Source: Trifolium pratense
Taxonomy: Eukaryota > Streptophyta > Magnoliopsida > Fabales > Fabaceae
Reading direction: 5' to 3'
Assembly: GCF_020283565.1 (NCBI RefSeq)
Contig: NC_060059.1
Coordinates: 49,682,572 to 49,746,571 of the forward strand
DNA: 64,000 nt
This document shows, piece by piece, positions 49,615 to 62,131 of the stretch. The notes below the pieces were generated by a model. That model worked only from the letters and a program-made list of their open reading frames with translations. It was not told the DNA's origin and did not search any database. The position numbers were made by a program, and so were the translations under genes. Position 1 is the first letter of the stretch, and every line of letters begins with the position of its first letter.

Positions 49615-52280
49615 AAGTGGTATCAGAGCAGTTGTCTTCGGACTGTGAGGTTATGTGTCAATCAGAGCCGTTCTGTGCAGTCAGATCGAGTGAGCGTGTG
49701 TGCCAGTTGTGTCTGTCTTTTCTTGTTGTGTGTACTTGACGCGATTGATACTTATCATTGTTATAAGTTATCAAGTCAAGTAGTGGTTGAGCATTTTTAT
49801 GCTTAAAGTTTTAAAAATTTGTGTGGTTTGAACTTTTGGTTTGTAGATGCTTATTGCTAATAGTTGATGATCCGACATGATGTAAAACTGTAATGTTAAT
49901 GATCCAGCATGATGTAAAACTGCATGTGATGAGGATTTTGTTGAAAACATAAGATTATTTTCTTTTGAGTAAGTGAAAATGAATTTTTCACTAGAGTGAG
50001 AAAGGAGTAGGATGTAAGTAGATCCTAATGTGTGTTGTTATATGTTTGTTTATAACATGTGGTAGATTGATTACTAGTAGTTAGTGTGGTTCTTTAATTG
50101 AACTATGTGGATGTATTCTCATGATGAGAACTTGTTTGAGAACATGCTATGTTTTATACATGTTTGAGTAGATGTTGTAAGTATGCGAACAAACGAAATG
50201 TAATGCATGTACTTGACTCGATGTCTTGTGTACATGGATGTTTCATTGTCTTACATATAGTTTAGTTATAAATGTATGTATAGACATGTGGTAGTAATTA
50301 TGTATGCTAGTTGTTACGTAGGTCGTTACATTAGCATAGATGGGAATAATGTGTTTATGTATTTTGTAGTGATGTGTATGTCAAGAGGACTGCACCGGGG
50401 TTTTGAGTAGATGCTTAGGTATCATATCTTATGTTTACCCTTTGCATACGACATGCATGTGAATGATGTCGGTATTAGATTTCTCTTGGGAGTAATAGAT
50501 TTGGAATCGATAGGACGGTTAGGTGCTTACACCGAATGTTCTAGTGGAAGTGTAAAGGTGGGTTTGAGATAAGTGGGGGAGAAGATTTTGTCTCTCCAAG
50601 ATGTTTCGAACGCGAGAAGTAAGGACGAATAGAGATGTTCTTGAAGTGGATTGTTTAAGATTGAGTAGCATTGTTCGAAGTGGAGTTCTTATTTGGAGAA
50701 TATTTTGGAGGAAGTATCAGATGATCATTTCGGAGTGAGTCGAAATGAAGTTGTTTAGATGTAGGGAGAATGTGGCCATTGGGGAACGATGGAGCAGATT
50801 GAATGTTAAGTGAACACCGTTGCTGGGAAACGGAGAAGACGTGTGCGTCGAGGGTAAGAAAACCTAGTGATGATCATACGACGAGTATGCGAATGGTGGA
50901 TACCTTGAGGGTTAAGTTAAGTGGGAGATTGATGTCAAGGATTGAAGGTGTGGTTAGGGAACTGAAAACCCGATTACAATAAGTGGGACTGGTGGTGTTT
51001 CTAGCGGAACTCGTAGCAAGAATGTTCCATTGTTTGGTTGTCTTTCACTTGATGGTTCATCCTCAAAGAGGAGGAAGAGTGATAAAGATGGAAGCTTTGT
51101 TGATGAAAAGTTTTAAGAGGAATCTGATGAGAGTTGTGTTGGAATCAACAAGACGGAGATCATGGTTGTTTGGAAATCAACTTTTGATAGTAGCTGAGAT
51201 TTAAATACAGAATTACTAGGTGATCAAGAAGAGCCTAGGAAGGATTCATAAAGGTTGAGTATGTTTGAACCGAGTAGTCATTTCTTGGAATGGAAAAGTC
51301 GGTGGAGACTAAGTGATGTTGGGAACATCGTATATGTAGGAGTAGTATAGTAATACTGTGTGGTAAGGAAATAAAATATTTTGGATATTTTCATCATGGA
51401 CGATGAAATGATAGTTAGTCGACGAGTGACTTAAGGTAATATTTTGGATAAAAGTACCTCGACGGAAAAGTGACATTGGAAATGTCGTGTTAAGGAACCT
51501 AGAAATTTGGATAAGAGATTGTTTGGAAAATAAAACAGTTATGATGGGGTTCGACGCAACGATTTGGGAGTTGCGAAGGAAAAGAATTTGACGGTTGGAG
51601 ATAATATATTTTTGGAATGTGTTAAGAACTTTGAGAAGTTGGACAACAGATGAGTGTAGAAGTTGTGCTACCGAATGAATGGTTGGAGTGAGATTCGACG
51701 CAGTTAAGAACTTATGGAATTTGAAAAGTTGTGAAATATGCAACGGAAGGGTCTTTCGGAGTATTTTGGGTTAAGTGGTTTTGTTTTGGAGTGGTGCTGC
51801 GAGTACCGTAAGATGTTAAGAGAAAGTTTTAAGTAGTTTGATGAGAATGGTTTATGCCATCATCACGATTGTTGACTATCTATCGACAAATCAAGGGATT
51901 AGCTGTCCTTGATCTATTGTTGATGAGTAGACGAGATTGTGTCGATTGGGATTGACTGATTTTGTCAAACTTGGTTTGGTTTGGAGTTTGTATGTTTTGT
52001 TGGTGTGAATCCGGAAGAAGTGTTATTTTGACCGAAGAGGGTATAAAGGAATACCGAGGGAAGTAAAATGATTCGGAAAAGTGACGTATAGGATTGCTTT
52101 GCCGCCATCATGGGCGAATTTGCATGAAGTGTTTTGTATGTTTTGGTTAAGGTAGTATGAGGAAACCCATTGGTTAGAATGCAAGTTGGGAATTAGAAAA
52201 GTCGGATGAGGGAGTTTATCCGGAGTTGTGTTTTAGTCGGGTAATTTTCGAGGGCGAAAATCGTTTAAGTAGGGGAGAGT
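49615..52280 (+). pseudogene. Second internal region of the tandem element: decayed pol tail
   Basis: 2666 bp, an almost exact copy of the first internal region. Differences noticed: GAGCATTTTT for GAGTATTTTT (near 49790), CTAGTAGTTAG for CTAGTACTTAG (near 50076), AGTCGACGAG for AGTTGACGAG (near 51417), and CATGAAGTG for CATGAGGTG (near 52125). It has the same integrase-tail remnant (52081-52152). Confidence 0.8.
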
Positions 52281-54776
52281 TGTAACGACCCAAATTTATT
52301 ATTCACTATTTAAGTGTTTAATTATTTGGTGACGTGGTTTTTAAGTAAGATAATAACTTTAAGTTATTTATCGAGAGTTTTAGTTAACGCGCGAGTTAGT
52401 GAGAGTTAACGCGAGTTGGGCCAAGCTACTGGGCTTGAGGCCCAATGGGCCTTGGACTTAAGGTGGGGGGCGCTATATGAGCCCTTGGAGAGAGAAAGAA
52501 CTCATTTTTCTCTTGTTCTTATGGAGTAGAGAGAAGGAAGAGAAGAGGAGAGCTAGGGCAAGAGCTCGGAGGAGAGATTCGAGGAGTAATCGTCGAGCTT
52601 TCGTCGGATTAAGGTAAGAGAGTAGATTTCATATTCGTGGGTGACTCGAGGAAGGGGAGAATGTCGATTTCTCCTCACCCGAACTTCCTCCACCCCATTT
52701 TCGTTTAGTTTGAATGGATTTTTCGTAATGGAAATCGATTCGTAGGTTCATAACATGTTTAACATGCTCTTATCTTGATGTATGAACGAATCTAATGGAT
52801 AAAAACGGGATTTATAAAGGATTAAACTCAAGAACATTGTGTTCTTGAGAGTTTTGAGTAAAAGTGTTAAATCTTTACTTTTTCGTAGTAAAAATGGTAG
52901 ATCGGTGAAATGAATCATCCTTTTGTGTTTAGATATGCTTGTTGCACTTGAATATAAACTTATTTGGGATTTATAACATGAAAAATGGGATTTTTGGGTG
53001 ATTTTGAGTGAAAAACGTGTTCTTGACAGGAGGTGTTCGCTACAGCTCGCTGAAGCTCGCCACGAGCAGGTAACCCACTGGTGTGGTTCGCTGAAGCTCG
53101 CTAAGCCTTCGCTCAGCGAACTGCTCGCTACAGCTCGCTAAGTCTCGCTTAGCCACCGTGTCAGCACAGCACTTTGCTGTTTTGGAATTTGTATGGCTTT
53201 GAGGGTTCTAACATGTTATATTATGTATGTTAATTGTTGTAATAGACATATATGATTATAATAGGGATAATGCACATATTGTATGAGATTAGTTGAGTAA
53301 TCTTAGAGAATAAATATGATTGTGATGATCATGAATATGTGTTAGGAATATGACTTGATCTTATGCTTTTGTGATGATGTATGCAATTGGATTATTGATG
53401 TGTGTTTTATGACATAAGTGTAAATGAAACCTTATGTGTATAAAAATGGTTATGCATATAATTATCATATGAATAGCTTCGAGCTAGATAGCGTCATGTA
53501 TTTGATGTGTTTAAAAGTAATCATGCATTCATGAATAATTGTGTTATGGGAATCATGTGAATTCCAATAATTGATGAAAATGGTTTATGAAAAGTGGTCG
53601 AAGATGGGATTATGTTATCCGAGATCTGGAACCCATATCCAAACATGATATAAAACTGTGTGACTCCTCTTTATGGGAGAGATGGTTGATGATAGCCATA
53701 TCCTACATGATATAAAACTGTTATTGAGCTTATCCAAGGGAGATAAGGTGGTTCGGTAAGTTCCGACGCATCCAACAAGATGTAAAACTGCTGATGTAGA
53801 GTCCGTACATGACTATAATCTGAACAGTCCGTGCATGACTATAATCTGAACAGTCCGTGCATGACTATAATCTGAACAGTCCGTGCATGACTATAATCTG
53901 AACAGTCCGTCATGACTGAAATCTGAACAATGTAAAATTGGTACCACATGCATTAGTCGTGTCTAGGAATGACATGACATTGGATAATTGGCATTAGATG
54001 CATTAGGGTAAATGCACATGTATTTGATAATTGTTATGTGACATTATCTGGTTGGATTGTAATGTGTTTTCCGTATGTGTTAAGCGTTGGTATTTACTAA
54101 TTGTTTAATACTGTGATTGTTGCCATGACTTGATATGTGAGTAGAGTCCGTCATGACTATAAAATGAACAAGTGTAGAGTCCGTCATGACTATAAAATGA
54201 ACACTTTGGTAGTGTCCGAGAAGACGTGAAACTATATGATTGGTGTGTTTGTAAATGAATGATTAATTGGTAGTCGTATTTGACGATGTATGTGCGTGAG
54301 TTAGAAATGTATGATAGCGTGTGAAGTGTGTAGTATACTACTCACACTTATATTTATGTTTATGTTTTCTAACTCTCTGCTTTGTGTTAATTGCTGGACC
54401 TTTGGGGGTCCAGGTTGACAGGTTATGTGTTAGCCTCGTCCGAGTGCAATGGTGAAGCTCTGCTCTGATTGAGACACGGGAAAAAGGGGTTTTTATATGT
54501 ATATGCATGTAGTCCTCTTAGTATACTCTGTTGGTCTTAAGCTTTCATTTGAAAAGTATCCGTTTTGTATAACTAATAACGCATCGTTCGATGCGAGGTT
54601 TTGTTTTTAGTTCATTCGAATATTTTACTAGATAAATGTATTAGTATTATCTTTGAATGAAGTTTGTGATATTCAAACCAGCGCTCTATAATCATATTTT
54701 CAATTTTTCCGCTGCGTATTTTCGAAAAAGATTTTATAAAGGCAGAGTTAATTAAATAACGGGTTTGGGTGTTACA
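52281..54776 (+). repeat. Third LTR of the tandem element
   Basis: 2496 bp. It has AGGAGGTGTTCGC near 53027 where the other two have AGGAGCTGTTCGC. It ends at the right ACATC duplication. Confidence 0.95.
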
Positions 54777-54781
54777 ACATC

Positions 54782-56777
54782 TACTCACATGTGCGATAAT
54801 CCTTTTCGCAAATTCTCACTTAACACAAGTCACTTCCAACGATTCAACAAGCATACCAATCCTATTATGATATTTCTCAATTCCATTCTCATCTACTTTA
54901 AAACCTACTTCCTTTAATTTCCTCGATTAATTAACACCAACGGTTCACTAGTCTTCACATCTATTTCTCTAAGCTTCTCAAACCTCTTCTAGAAATCACC
55001 TCGCACACTAGACTTAGAACTCCGACTTGTTCAACCAATTCAACCTACTACCATATGCACGACTCACATAAAACTTCTTACTCAAGAATCCGGTACAACA
55101 TCCGATCCACTTGGATGACAACTTACTTCAAAATCATCACCTCCTCAAGAATCTTAATCACTCCCTCTTCTTCATATTCGACTCATTTCGATCAAACAGA
55201 TACTTCAACTTTGGTCAACAAAAATGACGCCTTCATACTTTTAGTGCAACACACGATCTCCAACCGTTCCGAATACTCTTCATCTCACTTAACCAATCTC
55301 ACTAACGCCCCTACGGCGAAACACTTGGTCTGACAACTTCTCTTCTAGTAGTTTCTCACAACTTGTTGCGCCCATTCATTCCACTTCGAACAACGTCGCC
55401 AATTCCTGAATATTCCGCTTCAAGAACATCTCTACTCATCTCATCTTCTCACGTTCGAAACATCTCGGAGGGATATAACCTTCTCCCCCACTTATCTCAA
55501 ACTCACTCGTACTCTCCCACTAGAACTTCCGGTGCTCACACCTAACGGTTCTATCGTCTCTAAACATATTCTCCCTAAGAAGAAACTAGTATCGACATCG
55601 TTTACACGCATGTCGCATACAAGGGACAAAACCTAACCCACGATACCTAAACACTTACACAAAATCATGCAAGCATCCAAGTAACCTATACTTCCCTCAC
55701 TTTTCAAAGTTAGGAAATCAAAACAACACAAGAAAAATGAACATTGCATAGCAATAATTCATATTCACATTTATTCTAGTCTTAACAAACACAAGAAAAC
55801 AAGAATCTCACATCTAATCAACTTAGAACAAGACATCAACAAAATAAATTTCTTGTCTGGCTCCCTCGCTTAGCAAAAGCTAGCGAGCTCCCGGCGAGAC
55901 AAGTCAAAAACATTCACAGGATTTAGCAAGACTTAGCGAGACTCGGCGAGGTTCATTCTTCGCCTAGCGAGCACATCCAAAATATGGGTGCTCTGCTACG
56001 GTTTTGAACTTACGCCCACTAAAATCTCGTTTTCTCGTCTCACCGATCCACAAAATTCAAAACTTCAAGCATATAACATCATTATAGACTTGAAAATACA
56101 ATTAGAATCATGCATCAACAATAACAACATAGAATTATGAGATCTTAATGTTTTTACTCATAAAACGCATAGCAATTCAAGTTCCTAGTAATCTTCTAGC
56201 ACATGTTATAAACAAACATATAACAACACACACTAGGATTCACTAACATCCTACTCTTCTCACTATCTTGAAAATTTAATTTTCACTTATTCAAAAGAAA
56301 ATAACTCTTTATTTTCACCAAAATCTTCACGAAATAATATTAGTTTTTCTTTTAAAATTATTTCAAATCATTACCACATGCAGTTTTATATCATGCCGGA
56401 TCGTCACATGCAGTTTTACATCATGCCGGATCATCACATGCAGTTTTACATCATGCCGGATCATCAACAATTAGCAATAAGCATCAATCCATCAAGTTTA
56501 AACTACAAAAAGGTTAAACTCTAAGCATATACAACTATTATAAACATAGAAGTTTAGCACTCACACTACTACTCAACAAAAGAATGGATCGATTAATCCA
56601 ATTCACACCACTCATAGTTCCTAAATGAACAACATAAGTGATTTCACAAAACAAACACAACAAAATTGTTAGACAAACACGACTGACACACAATACTCAC
56701 TTGGTCTGACTGCACAGACCTGCTCTGATCGACACATAACCCACACAGTCCGAAGACAACGGGGATCTGATACCAAT
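54782..56777 (-). other. Internal region (5' part) of the outer element, no intact gene
   Basis: About 2.0 kb between the nested insertion and the right LTR, with dense stops. The segment next to the primer site (56680-56777) is homologous on the minus strand to the leader of the nested elements (TTGTCTTCGGACTGTG, ATCAGAGC, GTGCAGTCAGA). A GCGA-rich patch lies at 55857-55970. Confidence 0.6.
56375..56464 (+). repeat. 30-bp tandem repeat, three copies, in the outer element's leader
   Basis: Three copies with CAGTTTTACATCATGCCGGA at their core (56375, 56405, 56435). The nested elements have two related copies in inverse orientation (44706-44762). Confidence 0.9.
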
Positions 56778-58892
56778 TGTAACACCCGAACCCATTATTT
56801 TAGTAATTCTACCTTTATTAAATCTTTTTCAAAATACGCAACGGAAAATTGCAATTTAAGTTATAGAATATTAGTTCTAGGTATTAAACTCCTCTTTACA
56901 AAATAATACTAACATGATTATTTAATAAAAACTCGTTTTATACAATATAAATTTCCTTATAAAAGATACATTTTTCCAATCTAAATACATGAGTCATGAA
57001 TGACTCTATATACTATATACAACCCTCTTTCCCGTGTCACAATCAGAGCGGAGCTTCACCAAAGACTCGAACAACGAAACACACATAACCTGTAAAATCT
57101 GGACCCCCAACGGTCCAGCACATAACACATAAAAGAGAGTTAGACAACATACTCAAAATATACAAGTGTAAGTAAATGGTACTTAAACACTTCTCAATAT
57201 TCATGCATATATCATACATCTATACATATTCATCAACATCTATCATTCCATTATAAGTACATAAACACATATAATCGAATACTCACACAATCAATTATCA
57301 ATTATCAAATACCACAATTAGCCAAACATGTGTCACATATCAGTTATCATAAAATGCACACATAGCCTAATGTGACTCTAATGCTTCAACTTCATGAATG
57401 TCACCCTAGACATTTCTAATGCATGTGGTACCATCTTCTTTATTAGAGTATCTCACCTCTAATATCCTTCTTTATCGGATAAATATAATCCGATATCCTT
57501 CTTTATTGGAATATCCAATATCACATATATTCATGAATGCATGTATATGTTTTTCATGAATTCACTCACAATCATTTTAATTAGCATTAAGCTCTTCCTT
57601 TACTAATGTGGAACACTATCCAACATTACTTCTTTATTAAGATAACACTATACCTTAATATCCTTCTTTATTAGAATAACATACTCTAATATCCTTCTTT
57701 ATTAAGTTGATTAACACCTTAATATACTTCTTTGACATTTAAACAAACATCATCAACACAATTATATTTCCACACATATAATCAACAATTATCATTACAA
57801 TACAATTAATCATGGTTATAAACACCTAATTGTATGTTAGAATACCTTAAATCCATGTTACAAGTGCCTAATTACACTTACAATCATCAACAAAAATTGC
57901 TGTCACAGAGGCCTTCGCTGAGCGAAGGCTCAGCGAGACATAGCGAACCTCACCGGGAAGTCACTGACTCATGGCGAGCATCGGCGAGCATCAGCGAACT
58001 ATTCGCTGAGCGAAGGCTCGGCGAGCCTAAGCGAACAGCGCCAGGAAGACACCTGCTCGTGGCGAGCTGCAGCGAGCTGTGGCGAGTTGTTCGCCACACG
58101 TTCGCTGAGCGAAGGCTTGGCGAGTGTCTCCTGTCAGGACAGTTCAAAACTTGCGTTTTCTACACCAAATCACCCAAAAATCCCATTTTTCATGTTATAA
58201 ATCCCAAAAGAGTTTGTATTCAAGCATAACAAACATATCTAAACACAAAAGGACAGCTCATTTTTCAGATCTACATCATAAACATCGAAAAAGTAAAGAT
58301 TGAACACTTTTTCATCAAAACTCTCAAGAACACAAAGTTCTTGAGTTTAATCTTTCATAAACTCGTTTTTAACCATTATTTTCGTTCATTAATCATGTTA
58401 AAAGCATGTTAAACATATTAAGAACCTTAGGAACGATTTCCATCAAGAAAATCCGTCCTAAGCTAAAACGAAAATGGGGTGGGGGAAGTTCGAGTGAGGA
58501 GAAATCGACATTCTCCCCTTCCTCGTATCACCCACGAATATGAAATCTACTCTCTTACCTTAGACCGACGAACTCACGAAGATTGCTCCTCGAATCTCCC
58601 CTCCAAGCACTTGCCCTAGCTCTCCTCTTGCTCTCCCTTCTCTCTAGCTTTCTCAAGAACAATGAAAAATATGAGCTTTCTCTCTCTACCTTGCCCTATA
58701 TGGGCGCCCCTCACATGCCAAGGCCCATTGGGCCTCAAGCCCAATAGCTTGGCCCAACTCGCGTTAACTCTCACTAACTCGCGCGTTAACTAAAACTCTC
58801 GATAAATAACATAAAGTTATTATCTTACTTAAAAACCACATCACCAAATAATTAAACACTTAAATAGTGAATAATAAATTTGGGTCGTTACA
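56778..58892 (-). repeat. 5' LTR (right) of the outer LARD-like element
   Basis: 2115 bp, TGTAACACCCGAACC to GGGTCGTTACA. Substitutions and the 77-bp indel relative to the left LTR show more divergence than among the nested LTRs, as expected if the outer element inserted first. Confidence 0.9.
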
Positions 58893-60799
58893 TGGAGCAA
58901 GCGCCACCACTCACAATTGTAATTGCCAAGATGCTGGTAAAAGCCACACTTGTTCATGTTGTATTAATTGTGATTATACAGATGGTAAAACTCCTTGTTA
59001 GAATCTCAAATAGTGCAATATGTTATCAACTTAGTGTGGCGAGAGGTTGAACTTATAATCTCATGGAAGTTGAATTCAAGTTGTACACTGGTCAATAGTA
59101 TCATTATTATTAATAAGAATTTTCTTTATCAATGTTTTATAAAAACTTTATTAATATTGTTAAAAATTAATGTAATTTAATAAATAATGTCTTGACGTCC
59201 CAATAATTGTGTTGTTATGTTTTGAGTTTTGGTACGATCTTATTATCTTATTTTATTTTCATTTCAATAAATATATAAATAGTTTAATTGTGAGAAATGT
59301 TGGCGGGTGAGATTATTAAACTCTCAACTCTTATCTTTTCAACCCTTTTATCAAATGAAAAAGAAAAAGCAACAAAACCTAAAGAAACTAAAGACTAATG
59401 CCTTTATATATTGATTGAAAAGGCATTTGTAAAAATATAAGAAATATCAACAAGATAACAAGTGCAAATCTAAGTTTGTAGGAAATTGATATATTTTTGA
59501 ACCCCAGACTATCCACTCAATTTAAAGGTGAAATTATAGTCACTACTCACTAGGCTAATTGACTAAAAAAAATGTAAATTATAATCTTAAGGTGTGAAGT
59601 TCGAATCCTGTCAGGAACAATTGTAAAATCGGCATCAATGCACTTAAATTAATAATAATAAAAAAGATATAAATTATAAATCCTATTGATATCTTAATAA
59701 TATTTTACTGTAAGTATAAACATTAGTAAGTGGTGTAACAGGCACATGAACCGGTGCATTCGAAAAGTATGAACCTGTTCAGAGACAAATTATTAATAAT
59801 ATAAAATCTTGAACAACTTATGCATCGATGCAAGCAGGCCATGCATAGTTCAAGATCCTCGTGAACTAATTCATGCACCGGTGCAAGAATGTCTCGGGTT
59901 TTTAGAAACCAAGCTATGAACCAGTTCAAATGAGCCACGAATCGGTGCATGAAATCCGGAAGACATGCACTGGTTCATACCATGTATGCATTGGTTAAAT
60001 AATGCTGATATTTGAAAAATAAGCTAAGTTCAATGTATTTTTGAAAACCTATTTAGAAAATTGTGATTCTAAAATTGTCTTAATCAAATCAATCTATTTT
60101 AATCTTATTTTTGACATCATTCAAAACAAACAAGAGTGTATGTGCACGAACAATTAGGTGCATAACTATACTTTTAGAAGTAAATTTTTAATCTATGGTC
60201 CTGCACACTAGAACATACATCAGAGTATCCAATCGTTCTATTACACATTGTTATCATAAACACCTTAGAGACAATGTTCTAGAATCCATTTTGGTTCAAC
60301 AATAATGTTTTTAATTATGTGGTAATTATTAAATAATTTATTAAAAATTAAAATTTATAAAATTTTAAATTAAATTTTTCAAATTTTACCGCGTTAGTAC
60401 TCTTCCATTCCAATTATTTATTTGGTTTGAAATTTATTTTTTTTTCGGTAAATAAGGGAGCAACAAAGAGACTACCAGTACCACCCTATATATAAAATAA
60501 AGTCGAAGAAATATATTTTTAAGGACTACAATCAAGCCCTAAAATATTTAAAATTTAATTTCTTACTATTTAATGTTATCAAAAGAATATAATAATAAAA
60601 AATTTACTAAATATTTTTAAACGTGGACCGAACTAATTGACTAATATACACTGAACATTTATATTTGGCAAATAATATAGAGTTACTATATGAGTGGTTA
60701 GCGATGTCTATATATTTTTGTGTGTATGTGTGAGAGAGAGTAATTCCTCATTCTGCACATTGTCTCAGCATCTTTAGGGTTTCATTTGAGAATATCATC

Positions 60800-60872
60800 A
60801 TGATGAAAGTAGGAAGCTTTCTCTTAGCCGTTGGAATTTTATTTGCTCTCTTCAACCTCAACTACGGCTCAG
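60800..60872 (+). CDS. Secreted cysteine-rich (defensin-like) peptide, copy 10, exon 1 only (I7F)
   Basis: Exon 1 of 73 bp encodes the 24-residue signal peptide with Ile7 changed to Phe (AGCTTT for AGCATT), within the hydrophobic core. The donor AG|GTAAAC is intact. The intron is interrupted at 60946 by an LTR retrotransposon; exon 2 is expected downstream of the window. Whether the gene still works depends on that exon and on splicing out a large insert. Confidence 0.7.
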
Positions 60873-60945
60873 GTAAACATATCACTTTCCATTATTAATT
60901 TTAATATTAGAATTTTTTTATGTTCCTATTATTCATAGATAACTT

Positions 60946-62061
60946 TGTTGGAACAAAATTGATTTAAAAATGTTTGCCCCTAAATCTATAAAGGTTTTGA
61001 TGATAACAAAGTATTAATTAACAATTGGAAGGACTAAAAATTTATTTTAAGTGCGCAGATATAAGCTCTGAGTGAAGTTCAGAGGATGTGAATTCAGAAG
61101 TTCACAAGCGCTCAGAAGATGTTGGACTTCAGAAGATTCAACATTCAGAGGATGAAGACTTCAGAACTTCTTGTCTGTCTACAAGCTTCATCAACCTCTG
61201 AAGATCTCCTTGAAAGCTGTGAAAGATTCCTTTCACCAGTCAACTCTTCTACCAATGGAGAAAAGGACCTTTCAAGCCTGATCAGTTCAGCTACCTCTGT
61301 TTTGTCTGTCCTAACCTGAGAACGTGGGTCTTCAGTTTTGTTAGCTGAATAAGGAAAGTCCACCCTGCAGTAGTCAAAGTAACTGAAACTCTTTCTTAGT
61401 TTTGGATACAACCAAACTGCATCAAGACAGACTGCTTGAAGACAAAAGGTTATCAACTCCAACGGCTCCTTTTGCAACGTCTCTTTTCTAGTGGTATATA
61501 TACTAGAAGATTCAGCTACAACATATATACAATTATCAAGATTTGAACGTGCGCTGAACAAACTCTGAACTCTGTGATATACAAGCTCTGAACCTTTCTC
61601 AAGTGTTTTTGCACTTTAGCCAAATACTCTGTAATATTTGTATTTGCTCTCTTTAGGTTCATCTAAGAGCATTTGTATATTTTTATATACTTTACCATTA
61701 CTTGAGGAAACTTAAGCTGGTGTGCTTAAGTGTGTAACTTAAACTTGTGTGTTTAAGTGTGAAGTCTTAAGCTTGTGTGCTTGAGCATAGTTGTGAAGTC
61801 TCTTGCTTGTGTGCTTGAGCAGGTGTAATCTTGTGTGATTATAGTGAACTCCCTTGGAAGTGCAAGGGGACTGGACTACTCTCGTTTTGTGAGAGGAACC
61901 AGTATAAATTGCTTGTGTGATCTCTCTCTCTCTATCTCCTTAACTTGTTATTTATTGTGTTACTTTTCCGCTGCTAACGTAGTTGAGTTAAGAACTTGAA
62001 AAAGTTTTAACTTAGCTAAAACACAATTCAACCCCCCCCTTCTTGTGTTTTCACACCTTCA
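60946..62061 (+). repeat. 5' LTR of the copia element
   Basis: About 1116 bp, TG..CA. It contains several short TTCAGAAG / CAGAGGATG-type repeats in its first 250 bp (possible enhancer-like units), a TATATATA at 61495-61502 as likely promoter, and repeats of GTGTGCTTAAGTG type near 61715-61800. The end was set at CACCTTCA just before ATTGGCATCAGAGC. Confidence 0.75.
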
Positions 62062-62131
62062 ATTGGCATCAGAGCGCCTGGTCTGTTACTTTCACTTAAC
62101 AGTGAGACAGTAAAGATCTTGTGAGAACACT

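Larger units (their letters stand above)
41957..54776 (+). mobile_element. Tandem LARD-like retrotransposon: LTR-internal-LTR-internal-LTR
   Basis: 12,820 bp flanked by one pair of ACATC duplications (41952-41956 and 54777-54781). Three LTRs of 2496 bp each (41957-44452, 47119-49614, 52281-54776) alternate with two internal regions of 2666 bp (44453-47118, 49615-52280), so the period is exactly 5162 bp. Only single-base differences were noticed between repeats. Each internal region has its own tRNA-Met primer site (TGGTATCAGAGC at 44456 and 49618) and polypurine tract (AAGTAGGGGAGAGT ending 47118 and 52280). The element belongs to the same family as its host element but lies in the opposite orientation. 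Confidence 0.95.
38540..58892 (-). mobile_element. LARD-like Ty3/gypsy-derived element, containing a nested relative
   Basis: 20,353 bp in total, flanked by TGGAG (38535-38539 and 58893-58897). LTRs are 38540-40577 and 56778-58892. The primer site (complement of GATCTGATACCA, 56764-56775) is next to the right LTR, and the polypurine tract (complement of ACTCTCCCCTACTT, 40578-40591) is next to the left, giving minus orientation. Without the nested insert the internal region is about 3.4 kb and has no open gag or pol, so the element is non-autonomous. Confidence 0.9.
32661..59001 (+). repeat. Tandem unit U9, expanded to 26.3 kb by three insertions
   Basis: Subtracting the three insertions and one copy of each 5-bp target duplication (1208+5, 2466+5, 20353+5) from 26,341 bp leaves 2299 bp, exactly one unit. 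Unit sequence resumes without loss at 35102, 37604 and 58898. U9 keeps edge-type variants (TACTATTTAATG near 37910; TTCTTATGTAAAA near 38326). Confidence 0.9.
38144..59001 (+). pseudogene. Secreted cysteine-rich (defensin-like) peptide, copy 9, disrupted
   Basis: Exon 1 is 38144-38216, and exon 2 starts at 38432 with a normal AG acceptor. The first exon-2 bases are TT instead of AT, changing Asp25 to Val. Exon 2 is split after 38539 by a 20.4-kb retrotransposon composite (target duplication TGGAG); the rest lies at 58898-59001. Read through the insertion, the peptide ends K-Y-G-V followed by the TAA inside the LTR terminus, so only three of the ten cysteines remain. Sequence on both sides of the insertion is otherwise undamaged, so the gene was intact until recently. 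Confidence 0.85.
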
